A stretch of DNA of 12,968 bases, from the NCBI GenBank assembly GCA_029060585.1, contig JAIDTS010000114.1, forward strand, positions 1 through 12,968, written 5' to 3'. Below are positions 1-7,100 of this stretch, one piece after another. Numbering within the stretch: the first letter of the stretch is position 1; the number at the start of each line of letters is the position of its first letter. A program made the translations under genes and the position numbers. Source of the stretch: Muribaculaceae bacterium (lineage in GTDB: Bacteria; Bacteroidota; Bacteroidia; Bacteroidales; Muribaculaceae). The notes under the pieces are model-generated. The model was not told the origin of the DNA. It made no database searches and saw nothing but the letters and a program-made list of their open reading frames with translations.

Positions 1-30
1 CTTTGAACATTTCCACATATCTATATATTA

Positions 31-76
31 AAGGCCGGAGACCGCGACTGTCACCTCGCGGTCCCCGGCCTTTTTT
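31..76 (+). terminator. Rho-independent terminator of an upstream gene outside the window
   Basis: A long GC-rich hairpin is visible. GGCCGG (33-38) pairs with CCGGCC (65-70), then after one A/C mismatch GACCGCG (40-46) pairs with CGCGGTC (57-63), leaving a loop of about ten bases. The right arm runs straight into six T residues (71-76), and the AA before the left arm can pair with the first two. This is a textbook intrinsic terminator reading on the + strand. The gene it ends lies to the left of the window. It isolates the following gene from upstream transcription. Confidence 0.9.
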
Positions 77-91
77 CATCCCCCTCCCCCG

Positions 92-107
92 TCCTGCGAG
101 CAAAGCC
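92..107. repeat. 16-base direct repeat, left copy flanking the AAA-ATPase-like gene
   Basis: The sequence TCCTGCGAGCAAAGCC occurs here and again, identically and in the same orientation, at 1747-1762. A C-rich run preceded by a TTC/CAT-like stretch lies before both copies (about 75-91 and 1733-1746), so the repeated unit may be an imperfect 30 bases or so. The two copies bracket the first gene together with its promoter. No third copy was seen in the window. The role is unknown; a cassette boundary or a dispersed intergenic repeat are both possible. Confidence 0.8.
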
Positions 108-117
108 AGCACTATGA

Positions 118-149
118 TTTGCATATTCACATAAAAATAGTTATATTTG
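118..149 (+). promoter_or_regulatory. Bacteroidetes-type promoter for the AAA-ATPase-like gene
   Basis: TTTG at 118-121 and TATATTTG at 142-149 match the -33 (TTTG) and -7 (TAnnTTTG) elements of the main Bacteroidetes sigma factor, with 20 bases between them, which is the usual spacing. Transcription would begin a few bases after 149, giving a leader of roughly 10-15 bases before the ATG at 169. Both boxes and the spacing fit, so this is the best promoter in the window. Confidence 0.8.
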
Positions 150-168
150 CAGAAAATATCCGAAAAAC

Positions 169-1728
169 ATGGCTCAACAGAAATACCCGATAGGCATCCA
201 GTCATTCTCCTCTCTTATCGAAGGAGGTTATACATATGTAGATAAGACTCATCTCATCTGCAAATTGATACAAGAGGGCAAATACATCTTTCTGAGCCGT
301 CCACGACGCTTCGGAAAAAGCCTCCTTCTATCTACCATTCATGCCTATTTCGACGGCCGTCGCGACCTCTTCAAAGGTCTCGCCATCGACAGTATGGACT
401 TAGACTGGACTCCTACTCCGGTGCTGCATTTCGACTTCAACACGGGACTCTACGATCGCCCCGACGGTCTGGTGGAAAGATTGACCACAGACCTCTCTTC
501 CTATGAAAAGGAATACGGACTCGACATAAGATACGACTTAAAACCAGCCATTCGATTTGAAAAACTCATCAAAGGTATCTACGATGCCACCGGTCGAAAA
601 GTCGCTATCCTTGTAGATGAGTATGATAAGCCACTTCTCGGAATAGAGGATAATCCGGAGCAGTTTGAAAAGAATCAGGCTCTCCTAAAGGGATTCTTCT
701 CCAACCTGAAGTCAATGGACGAATACATAAGGTTTGCCATGCTTACAGGTGTAGCTCGTTTCAGCAAGGTGAGCATTTTCAGCGACCTGAACAACCTCAA
801 CGACATATCGATGCAGAGTAATTATGCCGATATATGTGGATGGTCAGAGAAGGAACTTCTCGTCTATTTCCATACCGGAATAGAAATTCTTGCTAATGAA
901 CGTAATGAAGATTTCGACACTACTCTAACTGAATTACGCAAATTCTACGATGGATACCTATTTGCCTCTAAAGGTCCTCGGATATATAATCCATTCAGCG
1001 TGCTCTGTGCATTAAATGCAAGGGAAATTCTGCCATATTGGTTCGAAACGGCCACTCCCACATTCCTCGCTAAAAAAATTAAGAAAAGCGGTATCGACCC
1101 GGGGGCTCTTAACGGAGAGCCTCAATCATACAGCAATCTGATAGCCTCGGGCTTAGGATCCGACAACGTCACTGCCCTGATGTTTCAGACCGGCTATCTT
1201 ACAATCGACTCATACGATCAGCGTAGGCAAAGGTATATCCTCAGGTTTCCAAACCGAGAGGTTGAGATAGGGTTTGCAGAAAACCTCCTGCCTCTCTATG
1301 TTCCTTCCTCCAAGAAACCAGACAGTCCTTTTAACCTTCAAAAATTCCAGGACGATCTCTATGAAGGCAATCCGGAAGCGTTCATGAAGAGGCTCGAAGC
1401 TCTTTTCAAAGACCTTCCGGGAGAAGACCACCGGGAATCCACATATCGTGCGATCACATATCTTCTATGCCTCCTGTCCGGAACTGAAGCCCAGGCGGAA
1501 AGACACTCATATAAAGGACGAAGTGACCTCGAAGTGCTTACTCCAGACTACGTCTACGTGTTTGAGTTTAAATACAATAAAAGCGTTCGAGAAGCCATGG
1601 ACCAGATTCAGGACCGCGACTACGCAGGACGATACGTTACCGATTCACGCACTCTCTATTTAATCGGAGCCAATTTCGACGATAACAAAGACGACCGCCG
1701 ACTCTCATACGAAATCAAAAAGTCCTAA
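169..1728 (+). CDS. AAA-ATPase-like protein with C-terminal PD-(D/E)XK nuclease-fold domain
   Basis: This 519-residue protein has the two-part layout of a family found in many copies per genome in gut Bacteroidales (AAA-ATPase_like, PF09820, followed by DUF1703, PF08011). The N-terminal half carries a P-loop of this family's form, PRRFGKS at residues 45-51, and a Walker B, ILVDEYD, with D150 and E151. The stretch GVARFSKVSIFSDLNNL (about 194-210) is also typical. Near the C-terminus GRSD (D453) and VFEFK (E466, K468) form the PD-(D/E)XK pattern, so the nuclease core looks intact. No signal peptide or membrane segment is seen, so it is presumably cytoplasmic. The biological role of the family is not established. 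The gene stands alone, with its own promoter, a terminator before it and a direct repeat on each side. By eye its base composition is more AT-rich than the genes downstream, which would fit recent movement. Confidence 0.9.
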   Translation: MAQQKYPIGIQSFSSLIEGGYTYVDKTHLICKLIQEGKYIFLSRPRRFGKSLLLSTIHAYFDGRRDLFKGLAIDSMDLDWTPTPVLHFDFNTGLYDRPDGLVERLTTDLSSYEKEYGLDIRYDLKPAIRFEKLIKGIYDATGRKVAILVDEYDKPLLGIEDNPEQFEKNQALLKGFFSNLKSMDEYIRFAMLTGVARFSKVSIFSDLNNLNDISMQSNYADICGWSEKELLVYFHTGIEILANERNEDFDTTLTELRKFYDGYLFASKGPRIYNPFSVLCALNAREILPYWFETATPTFLAKKIKKSGIDPGALNGEPQSYSNLIASGLGSDNVTALMFQTGYLTIDSYDQRRQRYILRFPNREVEIGFAENLLPLYVPSSKKPDSPFNLQKFQDDLYEGNPEAFMKRLEALFKDLPGEDHRESTYRAITYLLCLLSGTEAQAERHSYKGRSDLEVLTPDYVYVFEFKYNKSVREAMDQIQDRDYAGRYVTDSRTLYLIGANFDDNKDDRRLSYEIKKS

Positions 1729-1746
1729 AATTTCTCATTCCCCCCA

Positions 1747-1762
1747 TCCTGCGAGCAAAGCC
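1747..1762. repeat. 16-base direct repeat, right copy flanking the AAA-ATPase-like gene
   Basis: This is an exact second copy of TCCTGCGAGCAAAGCC, beginning 18 bases after the stop codon of the AAA-ATPase-like gene and preceded, like the left copy at 92-107, by a C run. After the repeat the two contexts diverge. The arrangement brackets a gene plus promoter in about 1.67 kb. Confidence 0.8.
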
Positions 1763-1784
1763 GCTGACACTACGAGCTAATCTC

Positions 1785-1822
1785 ACTCTCCCCCAGGGGG
1801 TAGAGTGGACCTACACATAGGT
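1785..1822. other. Two adjacent small hairpins in the intergenic region
   Basis: ACTCT plus five C (1785-1794) is complementary to five G plus AGAGT (1796-1806, with T1801 unpaired), separated by a single A, so in practice the central pairs must open to form a loop. Immediately after it ACCTA (1809-1813) pairs with TAGGT (1818-1822) around the loop CACA. No T tract follows the first stem, so it is not a standard terminator; the second is followed by ATTTTA. This lies in the 222-base gap between the AAA-ATPase-like gene and the envelope cluster and may end transcription from the former, or be part of its repeat unit. Confidence 0.5.
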
Positions 1823-1893
1823 ATTTTATGGTCAAATTGGCACAAAATAAAGACTTTTTATGTAAATACCGCTGAAATTTTGGAATATTTTAC

Positions 1894-1901
1894 TAATTTT
1901 G
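1894..1901 (+). promoter_or_regulatory. Probable -7 promoter element for the envelope cluster
   Basis: TAATTTTG matches the Bacteroidetes -7 consensus TAnnTTTG, in an AT-rich stretch upstream of the first barrel gene. A TTTG at 1879-1882 is too close (11 bases) to act as the -33 box, and no good -33 box is visible at the normal distance, so the call rests on the -7 match and the position. Transcription would start near 1907, which leaves about 40 bases of leader before the ATG at 1951 and argues against the earlier ATG at 1909. Confidence 0.55.
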
Positions 1902-1950
1902 CGTTTTAATGGATATACGGATTATCAATTTCCGACATTCTAACCCAAAT

Positions 1951-2697
1951 ATGAAGAGATTCCACACTTTATTGATATTGCTGACATTCCTTGTCTCCGC
2001 CACGCCTTTCAGGGCGCTTGCGGAAGAGGAAGAGTTCTCGCCCGATTTCGAATCGGTGGTCTTCGTGCCGAAAGGACAGTGGATCACCGGCATCAGCGTG
2101 TCATACGACCAGTCCAACCAGAAAAACTACCAGTTTCTTGTGCTCCAGGGAGTTACGGGCGACACGTACTCCTTCAAACTTTCCCCCATGCTGCTCTATG
2201 CGTTCAACAACGACATCGCGGCCGGCGGAAAGTTCGGATACAACCGTAGCCTCACAAAACTCGAAAGCGCGGAGATAGCTCTCGACCCAGATATGGGTTT
2301 TGATTTCGACCACCTCTACCGCCTCTCACACAGCTACCACGGAATGGCGGTGCTCCGCAACTACTTCTCGCTTGGAAAATCACAACGGTTCGGCATCTTC
2401 ACTGAAGTGCAGCTCGACCTCGGAGGAGGGCAATCCAAACTGATGACCGGACTCGGAGAAGACCTCACAGGAAACTACGAACGCAACTTTAACCTCGGAA
2501 TAGGCGTGGCTCCCGGCATGTCGGTATTCCTCAACAACTTCTCCGCACTGGAGGTAAACGTCGGAGTGCTTGGCTTCGACTATAGCCACACAAAGACCAT
2601 CACCGACCAGATTTACGTAGCGAACAGAAACACTAAATCAGCCATCTTCAGGGTGAACCTCTTCTCGATCACCTTCGGAGTAACATTCTACCTATGA
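1951..2697 (+). CDS. Outer-membrane beta-barrel protein (first of two tandem paralogues)
   Basis: This 248-residue protein begins with a signal peptide: MKRF, a hydrophobic stretch LLILLTFLV, and a likely cleavage after A24 in FRALA, leaving an acidic EEEE start. The mature part (about 37-248) alternates polar and hydrophobic residues in short strands, such as QWITGISVSY and TYSFKLSPMLLYAF, and ends in FGVTFYL, as expected of a small outer-membrane barrel. It cannot be assigned to a named family with certainty. The next gene has a C-terminal domain of almost the same length and motif order, so the two are paralogues. The ATG at 1951 is chosen over the in-frame ATG at 1909 because it starts the signal peptide directly, and 1909 would sit almost at the predicted transcription start. 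The stop codon overlaps the next start as ATGA. Confidence 0.8.
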   Translation: MKRFHTLLILLTFLVSATPFRALAEEEEFSPDFESVVFVPKGQWITGISVSYDQSNQKNYQFLVLQGVTGDTYSFKLSPMLLYAFNNDIAAGGKFGYNRSLTKLESAEIALDPDMGFDFDHLYRLSHSYHGMAVLRNYFSLGKSQRFGIFTEVQLDLGGGQSKLMTGLGEDLTGNYERNFNLGIGVAPGMSVFLNNFSALEVNVGVLGFDYSHTKTITDQIYVANRNTKSAIFRVNLFSITFGVTFYL

Positions 2698-4040
2698 AAA
2701 CAAGAGCCAAATCCATACTGACAACGACGGCGTGCGCGCTCTCTCTGCTCGCAGCCCAGACCTCGGCGGCGGCTCCTGTAAAGGCTCCGGCCAATTCCGA
2801 TCCGGAGAAGGCAGACACTCTCGTCTATTCCGCCACCAAGAGCCTCATAGAATCGTTCGGAGAACTCTCCAAAACCGCAAACAAGCTTTCCGAAACCGCC
2901 CTCAAGCTGCTCGAGGCACAGGAAAGCCTCGATGCAAAACGTAACGGACAGTCTCCAGGTAAGGGAACCGCGCCCGTTCATAAAAGCGGCGACACAACCA
3001 CCACGATCAAGGAAACTTCACGCGAGGCGATTTCAATCGTCGAAGCATCGTCGATGCCGGCTTCCAGCCTTACGGAAATAGCCGAAGAGACCATCGCCAT
3101 CAGCAACGACATCGCTGCTCAAAGCACTCCGACGGTGCGAGACACGGTATACATCACCGTCCGGGATACTATCAACCAATCAGTATGGTATCTTCCCGAA
3201 GAGAACCGCGAAGGGGGACAGTATCTGTGGATTCCCGATGGCAACATCTCCGACGTTGAGTCTGTCCTGACTGGAAAGGCTCCTCAGCTGCAGAGTAAGC
3301 CGGACCTCTCCGAGATGACCTACTGGCGCGGTGACTCCATCCCTATGGCCCTTCCGACAAAACGCCTTGGACGCTACGACCGCAAGCTATACAACTGGCT
3401 CATATACCCGAAGGGACTATGGCACATAGGACTTACAGCCAACTATGGCGAGCTCAACACCGAAGACATGGAGATCCTTACCCTCATCAACGATATTGAC
3501 CTGAAGGGAAAGATCTACAGCATCAAGCCATCAGTCAGCTATTTCCTGCGCAACAACCTCTGCGTCGGAATGCGACTCGCATTTACAAAGGGAGACATGG
3601 CCGTCAACTCTTTCAAGGTCGACATCGACGAAGATATGAGTTTCGACCTACACGATATCAAGTATACCTCCGATTCCTATTCTGCCGCTGTATTCCTGCA
3701 GCAGTATTTCGGACTGAGTCGGCGCGGACGGTTCGCAGTCTTCAATGAGGCTGAGGTCTCGATCGGAACCGGAAGCTCGCATTTCATACGCCCGTTTGAC
3801 GGAAATATCCGCGATACCCGCACTAAAACACAGACATTCAACATCAACTACTCTCCGGGCGTCAGTATCATGATGATGAAGAACGCAGCCTTCAACCTTT
3901 CCTTCGGCATCTTCGGATTCCATCTGAAAGACGAGAAACAATGGGAAAACGGAGAGGAATCGGGAAGTAGGTTCACAAGCGGAATCAACTTCCGCTTCAA
4001 CCTCTTCAACATCAACTTCGGAGTATCAATCATAATATGA
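2694..4040 (+). CDS. Outer-membrane beta-barrel protein with long periplasmic N-terminal extension
   Basis: This 448-residue protein has a signal peptide with probable cleavage near residues 25-27 (AQTSAAA). Residues about 36-85 are helical and possibly coiled-coil, with regularly spaced hydrophobic residues (for example SLIESFGELSKTANKLSETA). A Thr/Ser-rich linker follows, and a short internal repeat, VRDTVYI then VRDTINQ, at 148-162. From about 235 to 448 there is a barrel domain matching the preceding protein in order: YPKGLWHIGL, a strand pair, a YFGLSRRGRFAVFNEAEV segment, SPGVSIMM, FGIFGF, and a terminal FNLFNINFGVSIII. The extension could span the periplasm or hold a partner; that is inference. 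Translation is probably coupled to the upstream barrel through the ATGA overlap, and the PCMD lipoprotein follows after 7 bases. Confidence 0.8.
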   Translation: MKTRAKSILTTTACALSLLAAQTSAAAPVKAPANSDPEKADTLVYSATKSLIESFGELSKTANKLSETALKLLEAQESLDAKRNGQSPGKGTAPVHKSGDTTTTIKETSREAISIVEASSMPASSLTEIAEETIAISNDIAAQSTPTVRDTVYITVRDTINQSVWYLPEENREGGQYLWIPDGNISDVESVLTGKAPQLQSKPDLSEMTYWRGDSIPMALPTKRLGRYDRKLYNWLIYPKGLWHIGLTANYGELNTEDMEILTLINDIDLKGKIYSIKPSVSYFLRNNLCVGMRLAFTKGDMAVNSFKVDIDEDMSFDLHDIKYTSDSYSAAVFLQQYFGLSRRGRFAVFNEAEVSIGTGSSHFIRPFDGNIRDTRTKTQTFNINYSPGVSIMMMKNAAFNLSFGIFGFHLKDEKQWENGEESGSRFTSGINFRFNLFNINFGVSIII

Positions 4041-4047
4041 AAAACAC

Positions 4048-5640
4048 ATGAAGACAAGACTATTCAACATATTGCTTCCGATAGCCATGATCGGGGCCGC
4101 GGGATGCATCCACAACGACCTCCCATACCCCAGGCTGCAGCAAAACATACTGACCATCGCGGCAAAGGGCGAACTGAGTCCGGCTAAAATAGATTCCGCA
4201 GACTTCACAGTCAAGCTTGTCCTCGACGAGGAGGTAGACATACAGGCCGTGCAGTTCACGGATTTTACTTACACTCCGGGAGCCGAATGCAACAAGGATC
4301 TGCTACGAGGCACATGGGACCTCTCTGTGCCGATGACTGTCGAGCTTAAGCTCTACCAGAGCTACCAATGGATGATAACGGCCGAGCAGAATATAGAACG
4401 TTACTTCACCGTAGCGGGTCAGATCGGCGAGAGCGTCATCGACGCTGTCGGAAGACGCATCATCGTCAGCATGCCGGAAAAGGCCGACCTCTCGAAAGTG
4501 GAGGTCACATCTATAAAGCTGGGACCAAGGGAGATTTCCACACTTACTCCCGCCGTGCCGGAAGGATCTTACATAGACCTCAACTCTCCGTTCCGGGTAG
4601 ACGTCAGCGCATGGGGACGCACCGAAGACTGGACCATCTACGCCCAGAGGACCGAACAGGTGGTGACTACCACGGCCGTCGACCCCTGGAGCATGGTGGT
4701 GTGGGCATATGGCGAGGGTCCGGCAGACGCCACGAATTACTTCGAATACTGCGAGGATGGAACCGACACATGGGTTCGCGTTCCCGACGACGACACTTCA
4801 GGAAAGGATGGTGCCTTCAGCTGCTGCATCAAACATCTGAACCCCCTCACTAAATACACGGTGCGAGCATGCAGCGACGACAACAAGGGAAATGAGATCA
4901 CAGTTACGACTCAGGCTACAGAGGTACTTCCCGACGGAGACTTCGAACAGTGGTGGAAGAACGGCAAGATATGGTGTCCCTGGGCCGAAGGCGCGGAGCA
5001 GTGGCCTGCAGGTGGACGATTCTGGGATACAGGCAACACCGGCGCCGCTACACTGGGTGAAAGCAACGTGAAACCATCCGATTACGTGCCGGCAGGACTC
5101 ACGGGCCAGTCGGCGGAACTGAAAACAGAGTTCAAGGGAATCGCAGGTATCGGCAAGCTCGCTGCCGGATCCATATTTACAGGAAGTTTCAAGAAAGTGG
5201 ATGGTACCAACGGTATCCTCGACTTCGGACGCCCATGGACAGTGAGACCGACGAAACTGAGAGGCTACTATCAATACACCAGCGGAGAGATCAACTACTC
5301 CAACAAAGAGATGGAATACCTGAAGGGTCGTCCCGACACATGCTCCATCTATATAGCGATGACAGACTGGACCGCTCCTTACGAGATACGTACGAATCCC
5401 AACAACCGTCAGCTCTTCGACAAAAACGCAAGCTATGTGATCGGCTATGGGCAGCTCGAACGAGGTAGCACCATGGAGAGCTACGAGGAATTCGAGATCA
5501 AGCTTGAATACAAAAGCACCTCCATCGTGCCGCGATATATAATGATCACTTGCGCCTCCTCAAAATACGGTGATTATTTCACGGGATCATCGTCGTCGGT
5601 GCTCTACGTCGACCAGTTCTCTCTCGATTACGATTATTGA
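4048..5640 (+). CDS. PCMD domain-containing lipoprotein
   Basis: This 530-residue protein starts with a lipoprotein signal: MKTR, a hydrophobic core, and the lipobox GAAGC with C20 as the lipidated residue. The residues after C20 (IHND) are only weakly acidic, so whether it is exported to the cell surface is uncertain. Residues about 30-205 look like two small beta-rich modules, the second around IIVSMPEKADLSKVEV; a further Ig/Fn3-like module covers about 207-290. The C-terminal part, from LPDGDFEQWW (about 294) to the end (SVLYVDQFSLDY), fits the PCMD family (PF13201, putative carbohydrate metabolism domain), which is usually found at the C-terminus of Bacteroidetes lipoproteins. A sugar-binding or glycan role is suggested only by the family name and the beta-sandwich look. 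It is packed directly behind the two barrel genes and is probably co-transcribed with them. Confidence 0.8.
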   Translation: MKTRLFNILLPIAMIGAAGCIHNDLPYPRLQQNILTIAAKGELSPAKIDSADFTVKLVLDEEVDIQAVQFTDFTYTPGAECNKDLLRGTWDLSVPMTVELKLYQSYQWMITAEQNIERYFTVAGQIGESVIDAVGRRIIVSMPEKADLSKVEVTSIKLGPREISTLTPAVPEGSYIDLNSPFRVDVSAWGRTEDWTIYAQRTEQVVTTTAVDPWSMVVWAYGEGPADATNYFEYCEDGTDTWVRVPDDDTSGKDGAFSCCIKHLNPLTKYTVRACSDDNKGNEITVTTQATEVLPDGDFEQWWKNGKIWCPWAEGAEQWPAGGRFWDTGNTGAATLGESNVKPSDYVPAGLTGQSAELKTEFKGIAGIGKLAAGSIFTGSFKKVDGTNGILDFGRPWTVRPTKLRGYYQYTSGEINYSNKEMEYLKGRPDTCSIYIAMTDWTAPYEIRTNPNNRQLFDKNASYVIGYGQLERGSTMESYEEFEIKLEYKSTSIVPRYIMITCASSKYGDYFTGSSSSVLYVDQFSLDYDY

Positions 5641-5706
5641 CGGGTTAAACTTTTATATCCTTTAGATTGTCTAAGATAAAAGTAAACTCCTTCAAAGACA
5701 AAAAAG

Positions 5707-6411
5707 ATGAAAAAGACAAGCATTCTCAAGATGGCGCTCGCAGCCATAGCACTCTCCTGCTCCACCGCCGCATTCGCGGACCCTACCCCCTCACCCGACC
5801 TCAAGGATATCCTCGGAGGTGCCGGAGGCGCGCTGGGCAACATAGTGGAAGGTGTGTTCACAAAGACAGACCTGACTGTGGAGGACATAGCCGGAGAATG
5901 GACCTCTACAGGCTCAGCCGTGACATTCCAGAGCGATAACTTCCTCAAAAAGGCAGGTGGCTCCGCCGCTGCTGGCGCCGTTGAGAACCAGCTCGACGAA
6001 TATTATAAGAAATTCGGACTTACAGGGGCAGTACTCGAAGTAGACACTGCCGGCAACTTCACCCTGAACATCAAGCGACTCCCCATCAAGGGAACCCTCG
6101 AAGTGAAAAGCAAGGGTATATTCAAATTCAACTTCAACGCCGGAGGTCTGGTGAAGCTGGGAAGCATGGACGCTTACGTGGAAAAGACTCCAACTGGTAT
6201 CAACGTAATGTTTGACGCCGATAAAATCAAGAAGATCATGACCCTCGCTGCTACTATCAGCGGCAGCAAGATGGTCTCGACTGCCGACAAGCTCCTGAAG
6301 GAATACGACGGTATCTGCATCGGCTTCAAGATGAAAGGACAGTCTGCCGCTCCCGCCGGCAACACTGTAAACGATGCCGTAAATTCCCTAAAGGGCCTTT
6401 TCGGAATGTAA
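5707..6411 (+). CDS. DUF4923 family secreted protein
   Basis: This 234-residue protein has a clear signal peptide, MKKT plus a hydrophobic core, with probable cleavage after A24 in AAFA before DPTPSP. A cysteine at 18 sits in a poor lipobox (ALSC), so a lipoprotein form is possible but less likely. After a short Pro/Gly-rich segment, the body from LTVEDIAGEWTSTGSAVTF (about 58 on) fits DUF4923 (PF16270), a Bacteroidetes family with a lipocalin-like look: a GEW motif near the start, then repeated strands such as GNFTLNIKRLPIKGTLEVK and GIFKFNFNAGGLVKL. Its function is unknown. It lies 66 bases after the PCMD gene; only a weak 5-bp hairpin (5661-5675) occurs in the gap, so it may be co-transcribed. 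Riboflavin synthase follows after a 33-base repeat array. Confidence 0.75.
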   Translation: MKKTSILKMALAAIALSCSTAAFADPTPSPDLKDILGGAGGALGNIVEGVFTKTDLTVEDIAGEWTSTGSAVTFQSDNFLKKAGGSAAAGAVENQLDEYYKKFGLTGAVLEVDTAGNFTLNIKRLPIKGTLEVKSKGIFKFNFNAGGLVKLGSMDAYVEKTPTGINVMFDADKIKKIMTLAATISGSKMVSTADKLLKEYDGICIGFKMKGQSAAPAGNTVNDAVNSLKGLFGM

Positions 6412-6413
6412 AT

Positions 6414-6441
6414 ACTTAATACTTTATACTCAATACTTTCT
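6414..6441 (+). repeat. Heptad array 1 (four 7-base units) before ribE
   Basis: Four 7-base units begin at 6414, 6421, 6428 and 6435, and every one starts with ACT; examples are ACTTAAT and ACTCAAT. The last four positions vary among A, T and C. The array fills almost the whole gap between the DUF4923 stop codon and the GTG start of ribE, and is followed only by AAA. It shares period, phase and placement with arrays at 7055-7096 and 8581-8622. Its role is unknown; it could affect translation initiation or simply be a replication-slippage product. Confidence 0.75.
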
Positions 6442-6444
6442 AAA

Positions 6445-7053
6445 GTGTTCTCAGGAATAGTAGAAGAAGCGGGCGAAGTGGTCCGCATAGAAAGAGAAGG
6501 AACCAACGTCAACATCACGATGAAGTGCTCCTTCACAGACGAACTCAAGATTGACCAGTCGGTGGCCCACAACGGCGTATGTCTGACTGTAGTGAGCCTG
6601 CCCGGTGACGGCACATATACCGTGACTGCCGTCCAGGAGACTCTCGACCGCTCCAACCTCGGCAATCTCAAACCGGGAATGCTCGTCAATCTCGAACGAT
6701 CGATGAAGATGAACGGCAGGCTCGACGGCCATATTGTGCAAGGACATGTCGACACTACCGCGGTTTGCACCAACGTAGAGCCGCTCGACGGCAGCTGGTA
6801 TTACACCTTCCGCTACGCTTTCCGTCCGGAGATGGCAGCGAGAGGATATGTGACGGTTGACAAAGGTTCAATAACTGTCAATGGCGTCTCTCTGACAGTC
6901 TGCGACCCCAAGGCCGACAGTTTCAGAGTAGCCATCATACCCTACACCCACGACCACACCAACTTCAAGGAGATCGAGGCCGGAACAAAAGTTAACCTCG
7001 AATTCGACATCATAGGCAAATACATAGCCCGTATCTCATCCCTCTCCAAATAA
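6445..7053 (+). CDS. ribE: Riboflavin synthase (alpha subunit)
   Basis: The enzyme joins two molecules of 6,7-dimethyl-8-ribityllumazine to give riboflavin and a pyrimidinedione, the last step of riboflavin synthesis, in the cytoplasm. The 202-residue length is normal. Two lumazine-binding repeats are visible: the first with MFSGIVEE at the N-terminus and NGVCLTV at 43-49, the second with NGVSLTV at 146-152. GHIVQGHVD at 95-103 is the conserved join between them. The start is GTG, fixed by the family's invariant N-terminus (MFxGIxE), because no ATG gives that beginning. No Shine-Dalgarno is present; instead a 7-base repeat array ends three bases before the start. No other riboflavin gene is in the window, so it is separated from the rest of its pathway. 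Confidence 0.95.
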   Translation: MFSGIVEEAGEVVRIEREGTNVNITMKCSFTDELKIDQSVAHNGVCLTVVSLPGDGTYTVTAVQETLDRSNLGNLKPGMLVNLERSMKMNGRLDGHIVQGHVDTTAVCTNVEPLDGSWYYTFRYAFRPEMAARGYVTVDKGSITVNGVSLTVCDPKADSFRVAIIPYTHDHTNFKEIEAGTKVNLEFDIIGKYIARISSLSK

Positions 7054-7054
7054 A

Positions 7055-7096
7055 ACTCAAGACTGAAGACTCAAGACTGAAGACTGAAGACTGAAC
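7055..7096 (+). repeat. Heptad array 2 (six 7-base units) before the AAA-DUF4435 gene
   Basis: Six 7-base units begin at 7055, 7062, 7069, 7076, 7083 and 7090. The first four alternate between ACTCAAG and ACTGAAG, the fifth is ACTGAAG and the last is ACTGAAC. The array starts one base after the ribE stop codon and ends four bases (AACC) before the next ATG at 7101, so it occupies essentially the whole gap. It is the most regular of the three arrays. A two-unit (14-base) higher repeat is visible at its left end. Confidence 0.9.
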
Positions 7097-7100
7097 AACC

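Noticed and set aside
1909..1950. Upstream in-frame ATG extending the first barrel protein by 14 residues
   Set aside because: The extension precedes a normal signal peptide and would begin almost at the transcription start predicted from TAATTTTG (1894-1901).
4798..5274. 158-codon open frame on the - strand inside the PCMD gene, and a 161-codon frame at 4368-4853
   Set aside because: Both lie inside a well-supported lipoprotein gene, lack recognisable domains, and look like by-products of its codon composition.
5661..5675. Small hairpin between the PCMD and DUF4923 genes as a terminator
   Set aside because: Only five pairs plus a G-T wobble, no GC-rich core and no T tract.
7055..7096. The heptad arrays as a CRISPR or other known repeat array
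   Set aside because: Seven-base units with no spacers cannot be CRISPR repeats, and no cas genes are present.
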